This document shows, one piece after another, positions 17,130 to 25,721 of a DNA stretch of 64,000 nucleotides; within the stretch, counting starts at the first letter, position 1; the number at the start of each line of letters is the position of its first letter. Under the pieces are notes generated by a model. It was not told the origin of the DNA and ran no database searches. It worked only from the letters and a program-made list of their open reading frames with translations. The position numbers were made by a program, and so were the translations under genes. This DNA is from Phycisphaerales bacterium (GTDB lineage: Bacteria > Planctomycetota > Phycisphaerae > Phycisphaerales > SM1A02), in contig JAKVBQ010000008.1 of NCBI GenBank assembly GCA_022447205.1, positions 39,746 to 103,745 on the forward strand. The letters are read 5' to 3'.

Positions 17130-20051
17130 ATGATGCCGCACAAGATCTGTATCCATGCCATCGGTATCTGCTGTATTGCAGGACTTGCCTCGACCACCTT
17201 CGCCACCGCTTCAAGTGGTCTGGACATCGAGATCAACGAGGTCAGGACCGAACAGAGCGGGGCGGACATCGACGAGTTCATCGAACTGCGTGGCAACGCC
17301 GGGGCGAGCCTTGACGGACTCACCTACATCGTGATCGGCGACGGCGACAGCTTCCCGCCGACCCAGAACGGCTACATCGAGGCGGTCGTCGACCTCAGCG
17401 GCAACAGCATCGGCTCCAGCGGATACTTCGTGATCGCGGAGGACACCTTCACCCTCGGCACCGCTGACCTGACCGCCGCCCTGAACTTCGAGGGCTCGGA
17501 CAACGTCAGTCACTTCCTCGTCTCCGGGTTCACCGGCAGCCTCAACCAGGACCTCGACGAGGACGACGACGGCACGCTCGACATCACCCCATGGGACTCG
17601 ATCCTGGACTGCTTCGCCCTCCTCAAGAACGCGACGCCGGACGGCAACAGCGACGAGTACTACTACTGCGACGAGACCGTCGGACCCGACTCCGGCTTCG
17701 TTCCCGGCCACGCCTACCGTTGCGAGGACACGCGCGAACTCCGCGCCGGTGCCTTCGACCTCGGCATCGACGACAGCCCCGGCGAAGCCAACGCGGAATG
17801 CGGCGGCGGCGGCGGCGGCGGAGAGCTCATGATCACCGAGATCAGGATCGACCAGCCAAGCAGTGACACCGATGAATACTTCGAGCTGATGGGCGACCCG
17901 AACACCGACCTCACCGGCCTGACCTACGTGGTCATCGGCGGCACCGGCAGCGACCCCGGCGGCAAGGTCGAGGCGGTGATCCCCCTCGACGGCTACACGA
18001 TCGGAGCCACCGGCATCTTCTGGGCGGCCGAGGAAACCACCTCCTTCGGAACCCCTGACGCGGTCTTCACCAACGAGATCGACTTCCAGAACGGCCAGAA
18101 CGTCACGCACCTCCTCGTGCGCGACTGCACCGCCGGGGACAACGACGACCTCGACGCCGAGAACGACGGCATCCTGGATGAGCCCCTCCCCTGGTCCGAG
18201 GTGATCGACGACGTCTCGGTCGTCAGGACCTTCGGCAGCGGCTTCCTCATCTACTCCGACAACACCGTGGGACCGGACGGCTCCTTCCTGCCGGGTCAGG
18301 TCTATCGCTGCTCCCCCGATTCGACCTGGAAGGTCGGAGGCTACGACCCCGGCGACGGCACCGACACGCCCGGCGCCGAGAACCTCCCCTGCCCCGCGAT
18401 CCAGTGTGGTGGCGAAGATCCCAGGAACTGCTTCGAAGCCCGGGCCGAACCCGGCTGCTCCGACTTCTCCTGCTGCTCCCTGGTGAACGAGGTCGACCCC
18501 TCCTGCGGCGAAGTGGAATGGGACAGCAACTGCGTCTCGATCGCCCAGAGCGTCTGCCTTTCCGGAAACCCGGCTCCCTCGCTGGTCCTCAACGAGGTCC
18601 GCATGAAGCAGGGCGGCAGTGACGATGACGAGTACTTCGAACTGACCGGCGATCCCGGCACCAGCCTCGACGGCGTCAGCCTCCTGGTGGTCGGCGGCAA
18701 CGGCGTCGACATCAACGGCTCGGTCGAGACCGCGATCAACCTCTCCGGCAACGCGATCAACAGCCTCGGCTACTTCGTCGCCGCGGAAAGCACCTTCACC
18801 CTGGGCGCGGCCGACGCGATCATGGACCTCCTCTTCAATGACGGAGGCAACAAGACCCTGATGCTGGTCCACAACTTCACGGGCACCGTGAACGGCGACC
18901 TCGACAACAACGACGACTGCACGCTCGATGCCACCCCATGGGATGACGCGATCGATGCAGTCAGCTTCATCAGCACGTTCGACACCAACTGCACCTACGC
19001 CAATGCGATCGCAGGACCGGACGGGGACTACAGCCCCGGACACGCCTACGTGTGCGGCCAGCCCGGCAACTGGGGCGTGGGCACCTTCTATGTCGACGAC
19101 GAGAACGCCGCGGACACCCCGGGTGCCGCCAACCCCGACGACTGCGACACCTCGGACTGCGAGGAGTGCATCGATCGCGGCCTGGATGTCGTGGCCTGCG
19201 ACCTCCTCCAGACCTATGCCGGCGACTGCTGCAACGTCTGGGATGCGAGCTGCGACGCGTTCGTGGCGAACAACCTGACCTACGAGGCCAGCGCACCGGT
19301 CGATGTCCAGGTCGTCGAACTCAGGAGCGACCAGATCGGCGACGACAACGACGAGTACTTCGAGCTCCAGGCGACGCCCGACACGGCACTCGACGGGTAC
19401 TCCGTGATCGTCATCGGTGATGGTTCGGGTGGTTCCGGCCAGATCGAGACGCGGATCCCGCTCATCGGTGCGACCACCGACGAGAACGGGCTGCTGGTGA
19501 TCGCCGACAGCTTCACCTACACCCTCGGCACCCCGGACTACGATTTCAACTTCAACATCGAGAACAACGACAACATCACGACCCTCGTCGTCTACGGATT
19601 CTCCGGAGACGACCTGGAACCGGACGTCGACACCGATGACGACGGCCTGATGGATGTCATGCCGTGGGTCGAGTCGACCAGCTGCGTCGCGATGCTCAGC
19701 ACCGATGACCCCGAGAGCGGCGACCTCGTCTACTGTGACAACCAGGTCGGACCGAACAAGGTGGGCGCCCCGGGCCACATCTACTTCGACTGCGATCTGG
19801 GCGCCTGGCAGATGGGCCTCTTCGACCCGGTCGGCGAAACCGACACCCCCGGTGTCCTCAACAACGGCTGCGAAACCGGAGGACCCGACTGCGTGGGTGA
19901 CTTCGACGACAACGGCAAGGTCGATGGCGCGGACCTCTCCGCGCTGCTCGGTGCCTGGGGCACCGCCAATGCGTCCATCGACCTGACCGGTGACGGCAAC
20001 GTCGATGGCGCGGACCTCTCGGTCCTCCTCGGCGCCTGGGGCGACTGCTGA
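17130..20051 (+). CDS. Secreted protein with four lamin-tail-like repeats and GC-type dockerin
   Basis: A 973-residue exported protein. After a signal peptide (hydrophobic core AIGICCIAGLAST) it carries four diverged repeats of about 190 residues, each opening with a phrase such as INEVRTEQSGADIDEFIEL, ITEIRIDQPSSDTDEYFEL, LNEVRMKQGGSDDDEYFEL or VVELRSDQIGDDNDEYFEL and continuing with GLTYVVIG and GDLDNNDDCTLD-like acidic strands. This is the lamin-tail-domain pattern. A Gly7 linker follows repeat 1, and Cys-rich spacers (CCSLVNEVDPSC; CCNVWDASC) follow repeats 2 and 3. The C-terminus is a two-repeat dockerin (VDGADLSALLGAWG, VDGADLSVLLGAWGDC). AAGGA 10 bases upstream favours 17130 over the ATG at 17112. 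Confidence 0.8.
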   Translation: MMPHKICIHAIGICCIAGLASTTFATASSGLDIEINEVRTEQSGADIDEFIELRGNAGASLDGLTYIVIGDGDSFPPTQNGYIEAVVDLSGNSIGSSGYFVIAEDTFTLGTADLTAALNFEGSDNVSHFLVSGFTGSLNQDLDEDDDGTLDITPWDSILDCFALLKNATPDGNSDEYYYCDETVGPDSGFVPGHAYRCEDTRELRAGAFDLGIDDSPGEANAECGGGGGGGELMITEIRIDQPSSDTDEYFELMGDPNTDLTGLTYVVIGGTGSDPGGKVEAVIPLDGYTIGATGIFWAAEETTSFGTPDAVFTNEIDFQNGQNVTHLLVRDCTAGDNDDLDAENDGILDEPLPWSEVIDDVSVVRTFGSGFLIYSDNTVGPDGSFLPGQVYRCSPDSTWKVGGYDPGDGTDTPGAENLPCPAIQCGGEDPRNCFEARAEPGCSDFSCCSLVNEVDPSCGEVEWDSNCVSIAQSVCLSGNPAPSLVLNEVRMKQGGSDDDEYFELTGDPGTSLDGVSLLVVGGNGVDINGSVETAINLSGNAINSLGYFVAAESTFTLGAADAIMDLLFNDGGNKTLMLVHNFTGTVNGDLDNNDDCTLDATPWDDAIDAVSFISTFDTNCTYANAIAGPDGDYSPGHAYVCGQPGNWGVGTFYVDDENAADTPGAANPDDCDTSDCEECIDRGLDVVACDLLQTYAGDCCNVWDASCDAFVANNLTYEASAPVDVQVVELRSDQIGDDNDEYFELQATPDTALDGYSVIVIGDGSGGSGQIETRIPLIGATTDENGLLVIADSFTYTLGTPDYDFNFNIENNDNITTLVVYGFSGDDLEPDVDTDDDGLMDVMPWVESTSCVAMLSTDDPESGDLVYCDNQVGPNKVGAPGHIYFDCDLGAWQMGLFDPVGETDTPGVLNNGCETGGPDCVGDFDDNGKVDGADLSALLGAWGTANASIDLTGDGNVDGADLSVLLGAWGDC

Positions 20052-20101
20052 TCGGCCCCAGCTCCCATGCACGCTCCGGCGTGCCGAATCCTGAATCCAG
20101 C

Positions 20102-20134
20102 AACGCCTCCGATCACCGGAGGCGTTGTCTTTTT
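20102..20134 (+). terminator. Intrinsic terminator after the lamin-tail-repeat gene
   Basis: Perfect 10-bp stem (AACGCCTCCG, loop ATCAC, CGGAGGCGTT) followed by GTCTTTTTCC, 50 bases after the stop codon. This is a standard Rho-independent terminator. Confidence 0.9.
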
Positions 20135-20166
20135 CCAGACAGAACCGCAAGCGAGTGGAACGCGGA

Positions 20167-20181
20167 TATGCTCAAGGAACC
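20167..20181 (+). promoter_or_regulatory. -10-like element close to mlaE
   Basis: TATGCT at 20167-20172 lies 9 bases before the mlaE ATG, with AAGGA in between only 3 bases from the ATG. If used, the mRNA leader would be two or three bases long. Confidence 0.35.
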
Positions 20182-21015
20182 ATGAACCTCATCGCCCAGC
20201 CAATCATCAGACTCGGCAGTCTCGTCCACGACGGCGTCGACGGCTTCGGGCGATTCACCCGGTTCACGGGGAACGTGCTCTACTGGATCGTCTCCCAGCC
20301 GAGCTCCTGGATGCGCTGGCGGAACCTCGCCCCCCAGCTCTACGCAGTGGGCGTCCTCAGCATCCCGGTGGTCGCGATCACCGGGATGTTCATCGGCATG
20401 ATCCTGGCCCTCGAAGGCTTCGCACAGTTCGCCTCGCTCGGCCAGGAGGACCGGATCGGTGGTGTCATCAACGCCTCGGTCACCAAGCAGATCGGCCCGG
20501 TCCTTGCCGCCGTGATGCTGTCGGGACGGGTGGGTGGCGCACTGGCTGCGGAACTGGGCACGATGAAGGTGACCGAACAACTCGATGCCCTGCGTGCCAT
20601 GGGGAGCGACCCGATCAGGGTGCTGGTGGTCCCTCGATTCATCGCCTGCCTGGTCATGACCCCGATCCTCACGGTCTACTCCGACATCCTCGGCTCCTGG
20701 GGGGCCTGGCTCGTGGTGGTGCGGATCTTCGAGGTGCCCAGTGCCGACTACTGGTTCCACACCGCGAACTTCGTCACCTGGTGGGAACCGGTGGGCGGTC
20801 TCGCGAAGAGCGTGTTCTTCGGAGCCTGCATCGGACTCGCCGCGTGCTACAAGGGCTTCTACTGCAGACCGGGTGCCGCCGGGGTCGGTCGGGCCGCGAC
20901 GGCCGCATTCGTCTCGAGCTTCATCGCGATCATCATGATCAACCTCGTGCTTGCGCACTTCCTGAACACCTTCCGACAGATCGTCGATCCGAACGAGACC
21001 AGCTTCTTCTTCTGA
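20182..21015 (+). CDS. mlaE: MlaE family ABC transporter permease
   Basis: Inner-membrane permease of the Mla/MCE lipid transporter, 277 residues. It shows the family core IPVVAITGMFIGMILALEG, GPVLAAVMLSGRVGGALAAELGTM, VTEQLDALRAMGSDPI and VVPRFIACLVMTPIL, with about five membrane segments. It sits behind a terminator and ahead of a transglutaminase-fold gene, 18 kb from mlaF and mlaD, so it may complete that transporter or belong to a second one whose partners lie outside the window. Confidence 0.93.
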   Translation: MNLIAQPIIRLGSLVHDGVDGFGRFTRFTGNVLYWIVSQPSSWMRWRNLAPQLYAVGVLSIPVVAITGMFIGMILALEGFAQFASLGQEDRIGGVINASVTKQIGPVLAAVMLSGRVGGALAAELGTMKVTEQLDALRAMGSDPIRVLVVPRFIACLVMTPILTVYSDILGSWGAWLVVVRIFEVPSADYWFHTANFVTWWEPVGGLAKSVFFGACIGLAACYKGFYCRPGAAGVGRAATAAFVSSFIAIIMINLVLAHFLNTFRQIVDPNETSFFF

Positions 21016-21043
21016 ATCGACCCGACCATGCCAGGAGGCCTCC

Positions 21044-22228
21044 ATGTCGTTCCGCCTCGATACCAGTGCCGGCATCGCATCCGTCGCCTTGTCCATGAGC
21101 CTCTCCCTGTTCGCGGCCACCACGGCCGTCGCGCAGCCGGAGGTCGGCGGCCCCCCGGTCCATCCGATCTCGAGGGTCGACCCACGCGTCTACGAAACGA
21201 CGCTCACCGCCGACATCTTCACCGAGAAGCGAGAGCTCACCGAACGCGACCCCCTGCTGGCCGATCAATCGGAACTGGTGGTGCCCATCATCATGCAGGG
21301 GGCGTTCTCGCGGACCTACCCGGACTCGATCGTGGTCGCGGGCCAGATCAACGGCCAGTTCCATGAAGCCGGCACCGTGCCCTGGACACTCCGAGGTCCC
21401 CACCCCGACGGCACCGCGGAGATCGTCATCGAATTCGCCGATCTCAGAGCACGCACACTCGGCGTCCGAGTCACCTGGCGGGAGCAGTCATGGCTCGCGG
21501 TCGTCGACGAAGCCGCGGCCATGCAGGTGACCTGGCCGGTCGAGTGGCCGGAGACCGTGCGCCCCTTCCTCGCGCCACAACCCTGGATCCAGTCGAAGGC
21601 CGAGATCATCACGAACTTCGTCCAGAGGACCACGCAGGGCAACCTCAGGAGGGTCACGCCGTACAGCGCGGCCAAGGAACTCACGCGACAGACGATCGCC
21701 CTCTTCACCTCGATCAGCGGGACCGGGAACGAACGCCGGAACCTCGGGCAGATCACCGGCCTGCAACTGACCGGTGCGGAGGAGGCGATGGAACTCGGGC
21801 GTGGGTCCCCGAACGACCTCGTGTGCTGCTGCGTCGCGGTGCTCAAGGCCGCCGGCATCCCGGCTCGGCCGGTGGTCGGCGTCGCCAAGGAATTCACGAA
21901 GGAGATGAAGCAGGTCACCCAATGGCGCGTCTGGGGCGAGTTCTACCTGCCCGGGTCGGGCTGGATTCCATTCGACCCGAACATGATGCGTGGTTCGGGC
22001 ATCGACAACAGGAGTCTCGATGCGGCATGGCGGGGTTTCGCGAACGTCAAGGAGCTGGATGAACGCATCCCGGTCGCCTACCGATTCCAACCCAAGGGCA
22101 GCCACTGGGACGAGTGGCCACCGGTCTGGGGCTGGTTCTACGGCGGCAACCTCCAACGCGTCCTGAGGATCTACCCGCAGACATCGCTCATGAGGATCAG
22201 CCGCGGCAAGGGCGAGCCGGATCCGTGA
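21044..22228 (+). CDS. Exported transglutaminase-fold protein, probably inactive
   Basis: A 394-residue protein with a signal peptide (MSLSLFAATTAVAQ) and a transglutaminase-like core at about 250-330. In the active member of this window (29.2 kb) the core reads GVCQDFAHLS...GIPAR and SHAWFELW...PYDAT. Here the aligned stretches read GSPNDLVCCC...GIPAR and QWRVWGEFY...PFDPN. The nucleophile Cys is therefore Pro and the His is Arg; only the Asp remains. Three Cys in a row follow the lost position. It lies 28 bases after mlaE and is probably co-transcribed. A binding or structural role is inferred. Confidence 0.75.
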   Translation: MSFRLDTSAGIASVALSMSLSLFAATTAVAQPEVGGPPVHPISRVDPRVYETTLTADIFTEKRELTERDPLLADQSELVVPIIMQGAFSRTYPDSIVVAGQINGQFHEAGTVPWTLRGPHPDGTAEIVIEFADLRARTLGVRVTWREQSWLAVVDEAAAMQVTWPVEWPETVRPFLAPQPWIQSKAEIITNFVQRTTQGNLRRVTPYSAAKELTRQTIALFTSISGTGNERRNLGQITGLQLTGAEEAMELGRGSPNDLVCCCVAVLKAAGIPARPVVGVAKEFTKEMKQVTQWRVWGEFYLPGSGWIPFDPNMMRGSGIDNRSLDAAWRGFANVKELDERIPVAYRFQPKGSHWDEWPPVWGWFYGGNLQRVLRIYPQTSLMRISRGKGEPDP

Positions 22229-22234
22229 GCATGC

Positions 22235-23095
22235 TCACCCATCCGACTTCGACGGCCTGCTTGGACGCACCACCCCGGAAGGCTTGTTGATCTGACCGCT
22301 CCCCCCCTGGCCCCGAGCGCCCGCTCCGGGCACCACGATCGTGATGCCGTTCGATCTCCGGGGGATCGTGGACTCGACAAGTTCCGGTGCCACATCCTCC
22401 CTGAAGACGAAGTTCGCAGGATCACCGAAGAGCTGGACACGACCGGTGAGGATGGCGGAAGAACCCGCCTCGAGCATGCATGCGGTCCGAACGGACATGG
22501 TGTCGCGCACAGCCTTGACGACGATCGGTTCATCAGGCGCTTCCCCGGTGCTCCAGCTGCGAGTCCCGGTCACGCCGGCGGTCGGGCGTTCGATCGCGAA
22601 CGGACCACGACCATGACGAACGGATGCCCGACCGTCGATGAGCGCGGCCCACGCACACTCACCGGGACCGACGGCAAAGGTCACGCCACCGGCATCGGAA
22701 CGAGCCCGAAGCGATGACGAGGTCCTGAGCGCGACGGGACCTTCGACGAGGGGATCGATCGGCAGGTCAAGACGCACCGAACCCTCGAAGGGACCGACGA
22801 TCTCGAAGAGGCCGTCGATCGAGGCGCTGCCATGCGGGTTTGGATCACAGAGGAGGTCCCAGTGCACGAGCAGAGCGCCATCCTCTCGATCGACCGAGCC
22901 GATGAACCGGATGCGTCCGTCCTTGTTGCGCTGACCGTGGACGGTCAGGATCAACGGCACGGACTCGACCTGGTCGATGACGACGCGAGCTCGGTGTTCG
23001 GACCGGACCGGAGGCTCATCCTCGACGGGACAGAAACCGACCATCGACGTTCCGAGGAACGCGACAAGCAATCGGATGGTTCGTTTCCATTCCAA
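22235..23095 (-). CDS. Exported protein of unknown function
   Basis: A 286-residue protein that I do not recognise. It begins at a TTG codon with GAGGAGG about 11 bases upstream. The first residues MEWKRTIRLLVAFLGTS look like a signal peptide. The body is beta-rich with few long helices, and the C-terminal 40 residues are Gly/Arg/Pro-rich (PGAGARGQGGSGQ). It is convergent with the transglutaminase-fold gene, separated by 6 bases. A longer antisense reading frame overlaps its upstream region, but only this strand has a signal peptide and ribosome-binding site. Confidence 0.55.
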   Translation of the reverse strand: MEWKRTIRLLVAFLGTSMVGFCPVEDEPPVRSEHRARVVIDQVESVPLILTVHGQRNKDGRIRFIGSVDREDGALLVHWDLLCDPNPHGSASIDGLFEIVGPFEGSVRLDLPIDPLVEGPVALRTSSSLRARSDAGGVTFAVGPGECAWAALIDGRASVRHGRGPFAIERPTAGVTGTRSWSTGEAPDEPIVVKAVRDTMSVRTACMLEAGSSAILTGRVQLFGDPANFVFREDVAPELVESTIPRRSNGITIVVPGAGARGQGGSGQINKPSGVVRPSRPSKSDG

Positions 23096-23211
23096 CGGGA
23101 CAACTGCCTCCTCACATGGAGGATCGGCCGTCGGGAGGAGGATCTTGTCGGAACCGGCGGCAAACGAGTCGACTCCCGCGGACGAAGCCGGAGTCTCCGG
23201 AAGTTCGACCG

Positions 23212-23838
23212 TTACCGGACGACTTCGCCCGAACGCATGCGCTCGACGGCGGCGACGACCTCGGCAACGAGATCGTCATCACCGGGCAGGTTGTGCTTCC
23301 CGTAGGCGTCACGGGGCGGAATGATCCTGACCCCCATACCGGCAAGGCGCGCACAGTTGTCAACGAGGATCTGGTTGTGCATCGAACCGTGCATCGTCGG
23401 CGCGAGAAGCACCTGGGAGAGGCCCTGCTCCATGCGACCGAGTGCCGAGGCCATCGCAGTGGTCACCACGTTGTCCGCGATGCCCGCGGACACCTTGCCG
23501 ATCGAGTTGTAGGTGGCGGGCGCCATCAGGTACACGTCGAACGGATCCTGGTCGGAGAGATGCTCCGATGCCGCGGTGAGTGCGGTCACGCAGGGCTCGT
23601 TGGTCGCCCACTCGAGTGTTTCAGCGGTCACGAAGCGAAGCGCCTCGTCGGAGCAGAATGCCCGGACCGTCGCGCCCCTTCGCCGCAGGCTCCGGGCCAG
23701 GGTCGGCGTCATGTAGGCCGCGATTCCGCCGGTCACCAGGAGGGCGATCCTGATTTCATGCAGCTCGTCACCTTCGCGAGGCACCTCGTGGTCGCCGAGA
23801 TCACTGGGTGTCGGTGGTTGTCGGTTCCAGTCTTGCAT
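23212..23838 (-). CDS. Flavoprotein family protein (CoaC-like phosphopantothenoylcysteine decarboxylase domain)
   Basis: A 208-residue stand-alone HFCD-type flavoprotein. The Rossmann-like start IALLVTGGIAAYMTPTLARSL, the phrase LMAPATYNSIGKVSAGIADN and the motif APTMHGSMHN (PAMNxxM in CoaC) fit FMN-dependent Cys decarboxylases. It lacks the CoaB synthetase half found in most bacterial CoaBC, so it may decarboxylate another peptidyl-Cys or act with a separate CoaB. A charged 27-residue N-terminal extension is unusual. The ATG lies 9 bases after the hydrolase stop; TAGAAT ends 6 bases before it, and no Shine-Dalgarno is seen. Confidence 0.8.
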   Translation of the reverse strand: MQDWNRQPPTPSDLGDHEVPREGDELHEIRIALLVTGGIAAYMTPTLARSLRRRGATVRAFCSDEALRFVTAETLEWATNEPCVTALTAASEHLSDQDPFDVYLMAPATYNSIGKVSAGIADNVVTTAMASALGRMEQGLSQVLLAPTMHGSMHNQILVDNCARLAGMGVRIIPPRDAYGKHNLPGDDDLVAEVVAAVERMRSGEVVR

Positions 23839-23847
23839 GGATGCATT

Positions 23848-24699
23848 CTAGCGCCCGGCCGGGGCGACCTCCCCGAGAAACGCGGTCATCTCGTCGATGA
23901 ACCGCTGCTCGTCCGCAGGGGTGTCCAGCCCGTTGTGACCACCCTGGAGCACCACATGGCGCGCATCAGGCACGACCTCCATGATGTCGTCGAGATGAGA
24001 AGCAGGGATGACCTCGTCCTCGTCATGCTGGATGAGCAGGATGGGGACCGGTTCGAGCGTACGCAGGGCACCAATGGTGTCGAAGGGACTCCGGACCAGG
24101 AAGGGCGGCACGCCATAGCGCCAGGCGAGGCCGGCGACGCTGGCCGGTGGTGTCTGGAGAATCATCCCGGCAGGCGTCCGTTCCAATGCGACCTGGGTCG
24201 CGAGCGCTCCACCGATCGAACGACCGAAGTAGACCAGTCGGCCCGTGTCGACCTCCGGCCGTTCCTCGAGCAGGTCGATGAAGGCGAGGACATCGGTTCG
24301 GAGGTGTTCCTCGGAGGGGCGTCCCTCCGCACGGCCGTAGCCACGGAATTCCGGCAGGAGGACGTTCCACCCCATGCCGGCAAGGTAAGAGGCTTCCCCG
24401 ATCCAGCGATCGATGAGCATGCCGTTGCCGTGCAGCATCACCACCACGCCTCGAGGCGAGGTCGCATTGGCTCCGACACCCGGCAGGAACCAGGCATGGA
24501 CCCGACCTTCATCGGTCTCGATCGCCCACTCCTCGAATCCCTCCGGCGGTCCGGGGAGGACCGAGCCCCCCATCGCCCAGCGTGGGAAGACCAGGTGGTC
24601 CTGCAGGAGGAACAGGGTGAACGCCCAGACGACGTATGCCCCGACGAGACTCAATGCAATGGTCGTGAACATCCTGACTGGGGTCCGTCTCTTCTCCAC
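23848..24699 (-). CDS. Membrane-anchored alpha/beta hydrolase
   Basis: A 283-residue serine hydrolase of unknown substrate. The GTG at 24699 (MEKRRTPVRMF) is chosen because CAGGAG lies 6 bases upstream; it is followed by one membrane helix (ALSLVGAYVVWAFTLFLL). The fold motifs are VMLHGNGM (oxyanion hole), the nucleophile elbow FGRSIGG, an acidic residue in QHDEDEVIP and the His in GGHNGL. These match the YfhR/ABHD13-like group of membrane-bound hydrolases. It is upstream of the flavoprotein gene in the same direction and diverges from the glycosyltransferase. Confidence 0.85.
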   Translation of the reverse strand: MEKRRTPVRMFTTIALSLVGAYVVWAFTLFLLQDHLVFPRWAMGGSVLPGPPEGFEEWAIETDEGRVHAWFLPGVGANATSPRGVVVMLHGNGMLIDRWIGEASYLAGMGWNVLLPEFRGYGRAEGRPSEEHLRTDVLAFIDLLEERPEVDTGRLVYFGRSIGGALATQVALERTPAGMILQTPPASVAGLAWRYGVPPFLVRSPFDTIGALRTLEPVPILLIQHDEDEVIPASHLDDIMEVVPDARHVVLQGGHNGLDTPADEQRFIDEMTAFLGEVAPAGR

Positions 24700-24863
24700 A
24701 CGGAACTCCTGGGGGTTCCCACATGCCGTCATGACCGATGGACGCGGGACAGTGTACCTGCGGGTTCGACCCACGGAGCGGATAAGAGTGGCGAAGGCCC
24801 CGCCCAGAAGCGATGTTCCGACCTGATCAGGTCCCGGTGGCCCATTCGGACCAGTGGTTCGGG

Positions 24864-24875
24864 TATCGTCTGTCC
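24864..24875 (+). promoter_or_regulatory. -10-like element 6 bases before the GT2 gene
   Basis: TATCGT at 24864-24869 is followed by 6 bases and the ATG at 24876, with no Shine-Dalgarno. The arrangement predicts a leaderless mRNA. Confidence 0.4.
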
Positions 24876-25721
24876 ATGTCCAGCGTCGTGGTGCTCCTGC
24901 CCGTACACAATGAAGAATGGTTGATCGGATCCGTCCTCGGACAGGTCGTCGACTATGCACGAAGCCATCCCGACTGGCGCTTCGTCTTCGTGGACGACGG
25001 CTCCTCGGACCGGACCCCGGAACTGATCGCCGAACGACTCGCCGAACTCGAGACCGACCGGATCCAGCTGCGTGCCCTCACCCCGAACCGGGGCAAGGCG
25101 CGCGCGCTCAGGACCGCGGTGCTCGAATGCGAGGAGGACGTGATCCTCTTCACGGACGGCGACCTCGCCTATCCACTCGACCACCTCGATCTCCTGGTCG
25201 AGGCCCTCGACGAGTCCGACATCGCGATCGGCTCCCGAGCACTGACCGAAGGACCGCAGACGAACATCACGTTCACCAGGCGCCTCGTGGGGACCACCTT
25301 CAACCGCGCCGTCAGGCTGATCACCGGACTCCCGTTCCAGGACACCCAGGCCGGCCTGAAGGGCTTCAGGCGAGATGCCGCCAGAGTCCTCTTCAGGGCG
25401 CAGTTCGTCGAGGACTTCGCCTTCGACGCGGAGCTTCTCTACCTCGCCAAGGTGCTCAGACTTCGTGTCTCGGAGATCCCGGCCCATGTCTCGGCACGAC
25501 ACTCGTACAAGAAGTCGAGGGTCAACATGCTGCGTGATCCCCTCCGCATGTTCCACTCCCTGATCAGGATGCGCATCGCACACCGCAATCTCCGACAGCG
25601 CACCGAAACCGAACGACGCGAGGACGAGTCCACCGTCGAGATCGGGATCGAACCGGGAGTGGAAAGCGCGATCGAGGCCAGGGCCCCCCGCACCAGGCGA
25701 ACGGTCCAGACCGGGGGATGA
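24876..25721 (+). CDS. Glycosyltransferase family 2 (dolichyl-phosphate mannosyltransferase-like)
   Basis: A 281-residue GT-A enzyme likely to move a sugar from a nucleotide donor to a lipid carrier. It has VVVLLPVHNEE, FVDDGSSDRTPEL, NRGKARALRTAV, the metal-binding FTDGDLAYP, and QDTQAGLKGFRR. No membrane helices are seen; the C-terminal 40 residues are charged and low-complexity. Its stop overlaps the start of a polysaccharide deacetylase by 4 bases, so the pair probably act on the same glycan or glycolipid. Confidence 0.9.
   Translation: MSSVVVLLPVHNEEWLIGSVLGQVVDYARSHPDWRFVFVDDGSSDRTPELIAERLAELETDRIQLRALTPNRGKARALRTAVLECEEDVILFTDGDLAYPLDHLDLLVEALDESDIAIGSRALTEGPQTNITFTRRLVGTTFNRAVRLITGLPFQDTQAGLKGFRRDAARVLFRAQFVEDFAFDAELLYLAKVLRLRVSEIPAHVSARHSYKKSRVNMLRDPLRMFHSLIRMRIAHRNLRQRTETERREDESTVEIGIEPGVESAIEARAPRTRRTVQTGG

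Noticed and set aside
17211..20150. A 979-codon open frame antisense to the lamin-tail-repeat gene
   Set aside because: It mirrors the sense gene in GC-rich DNA, has no signal peptide, domain or ribosome-binding site, and its composition (Val, Asp, Glu, Gly) is what the reverse strand of such a gene gives.
23116..24924. A 602-codon plus-strand frame opposite the flavoprotein and hydrolase genes
   Set aside because: Both minus-strand genes have clear family motifs and start signals. The plus-strand frame is His/Arg/Gly-rich without domains.
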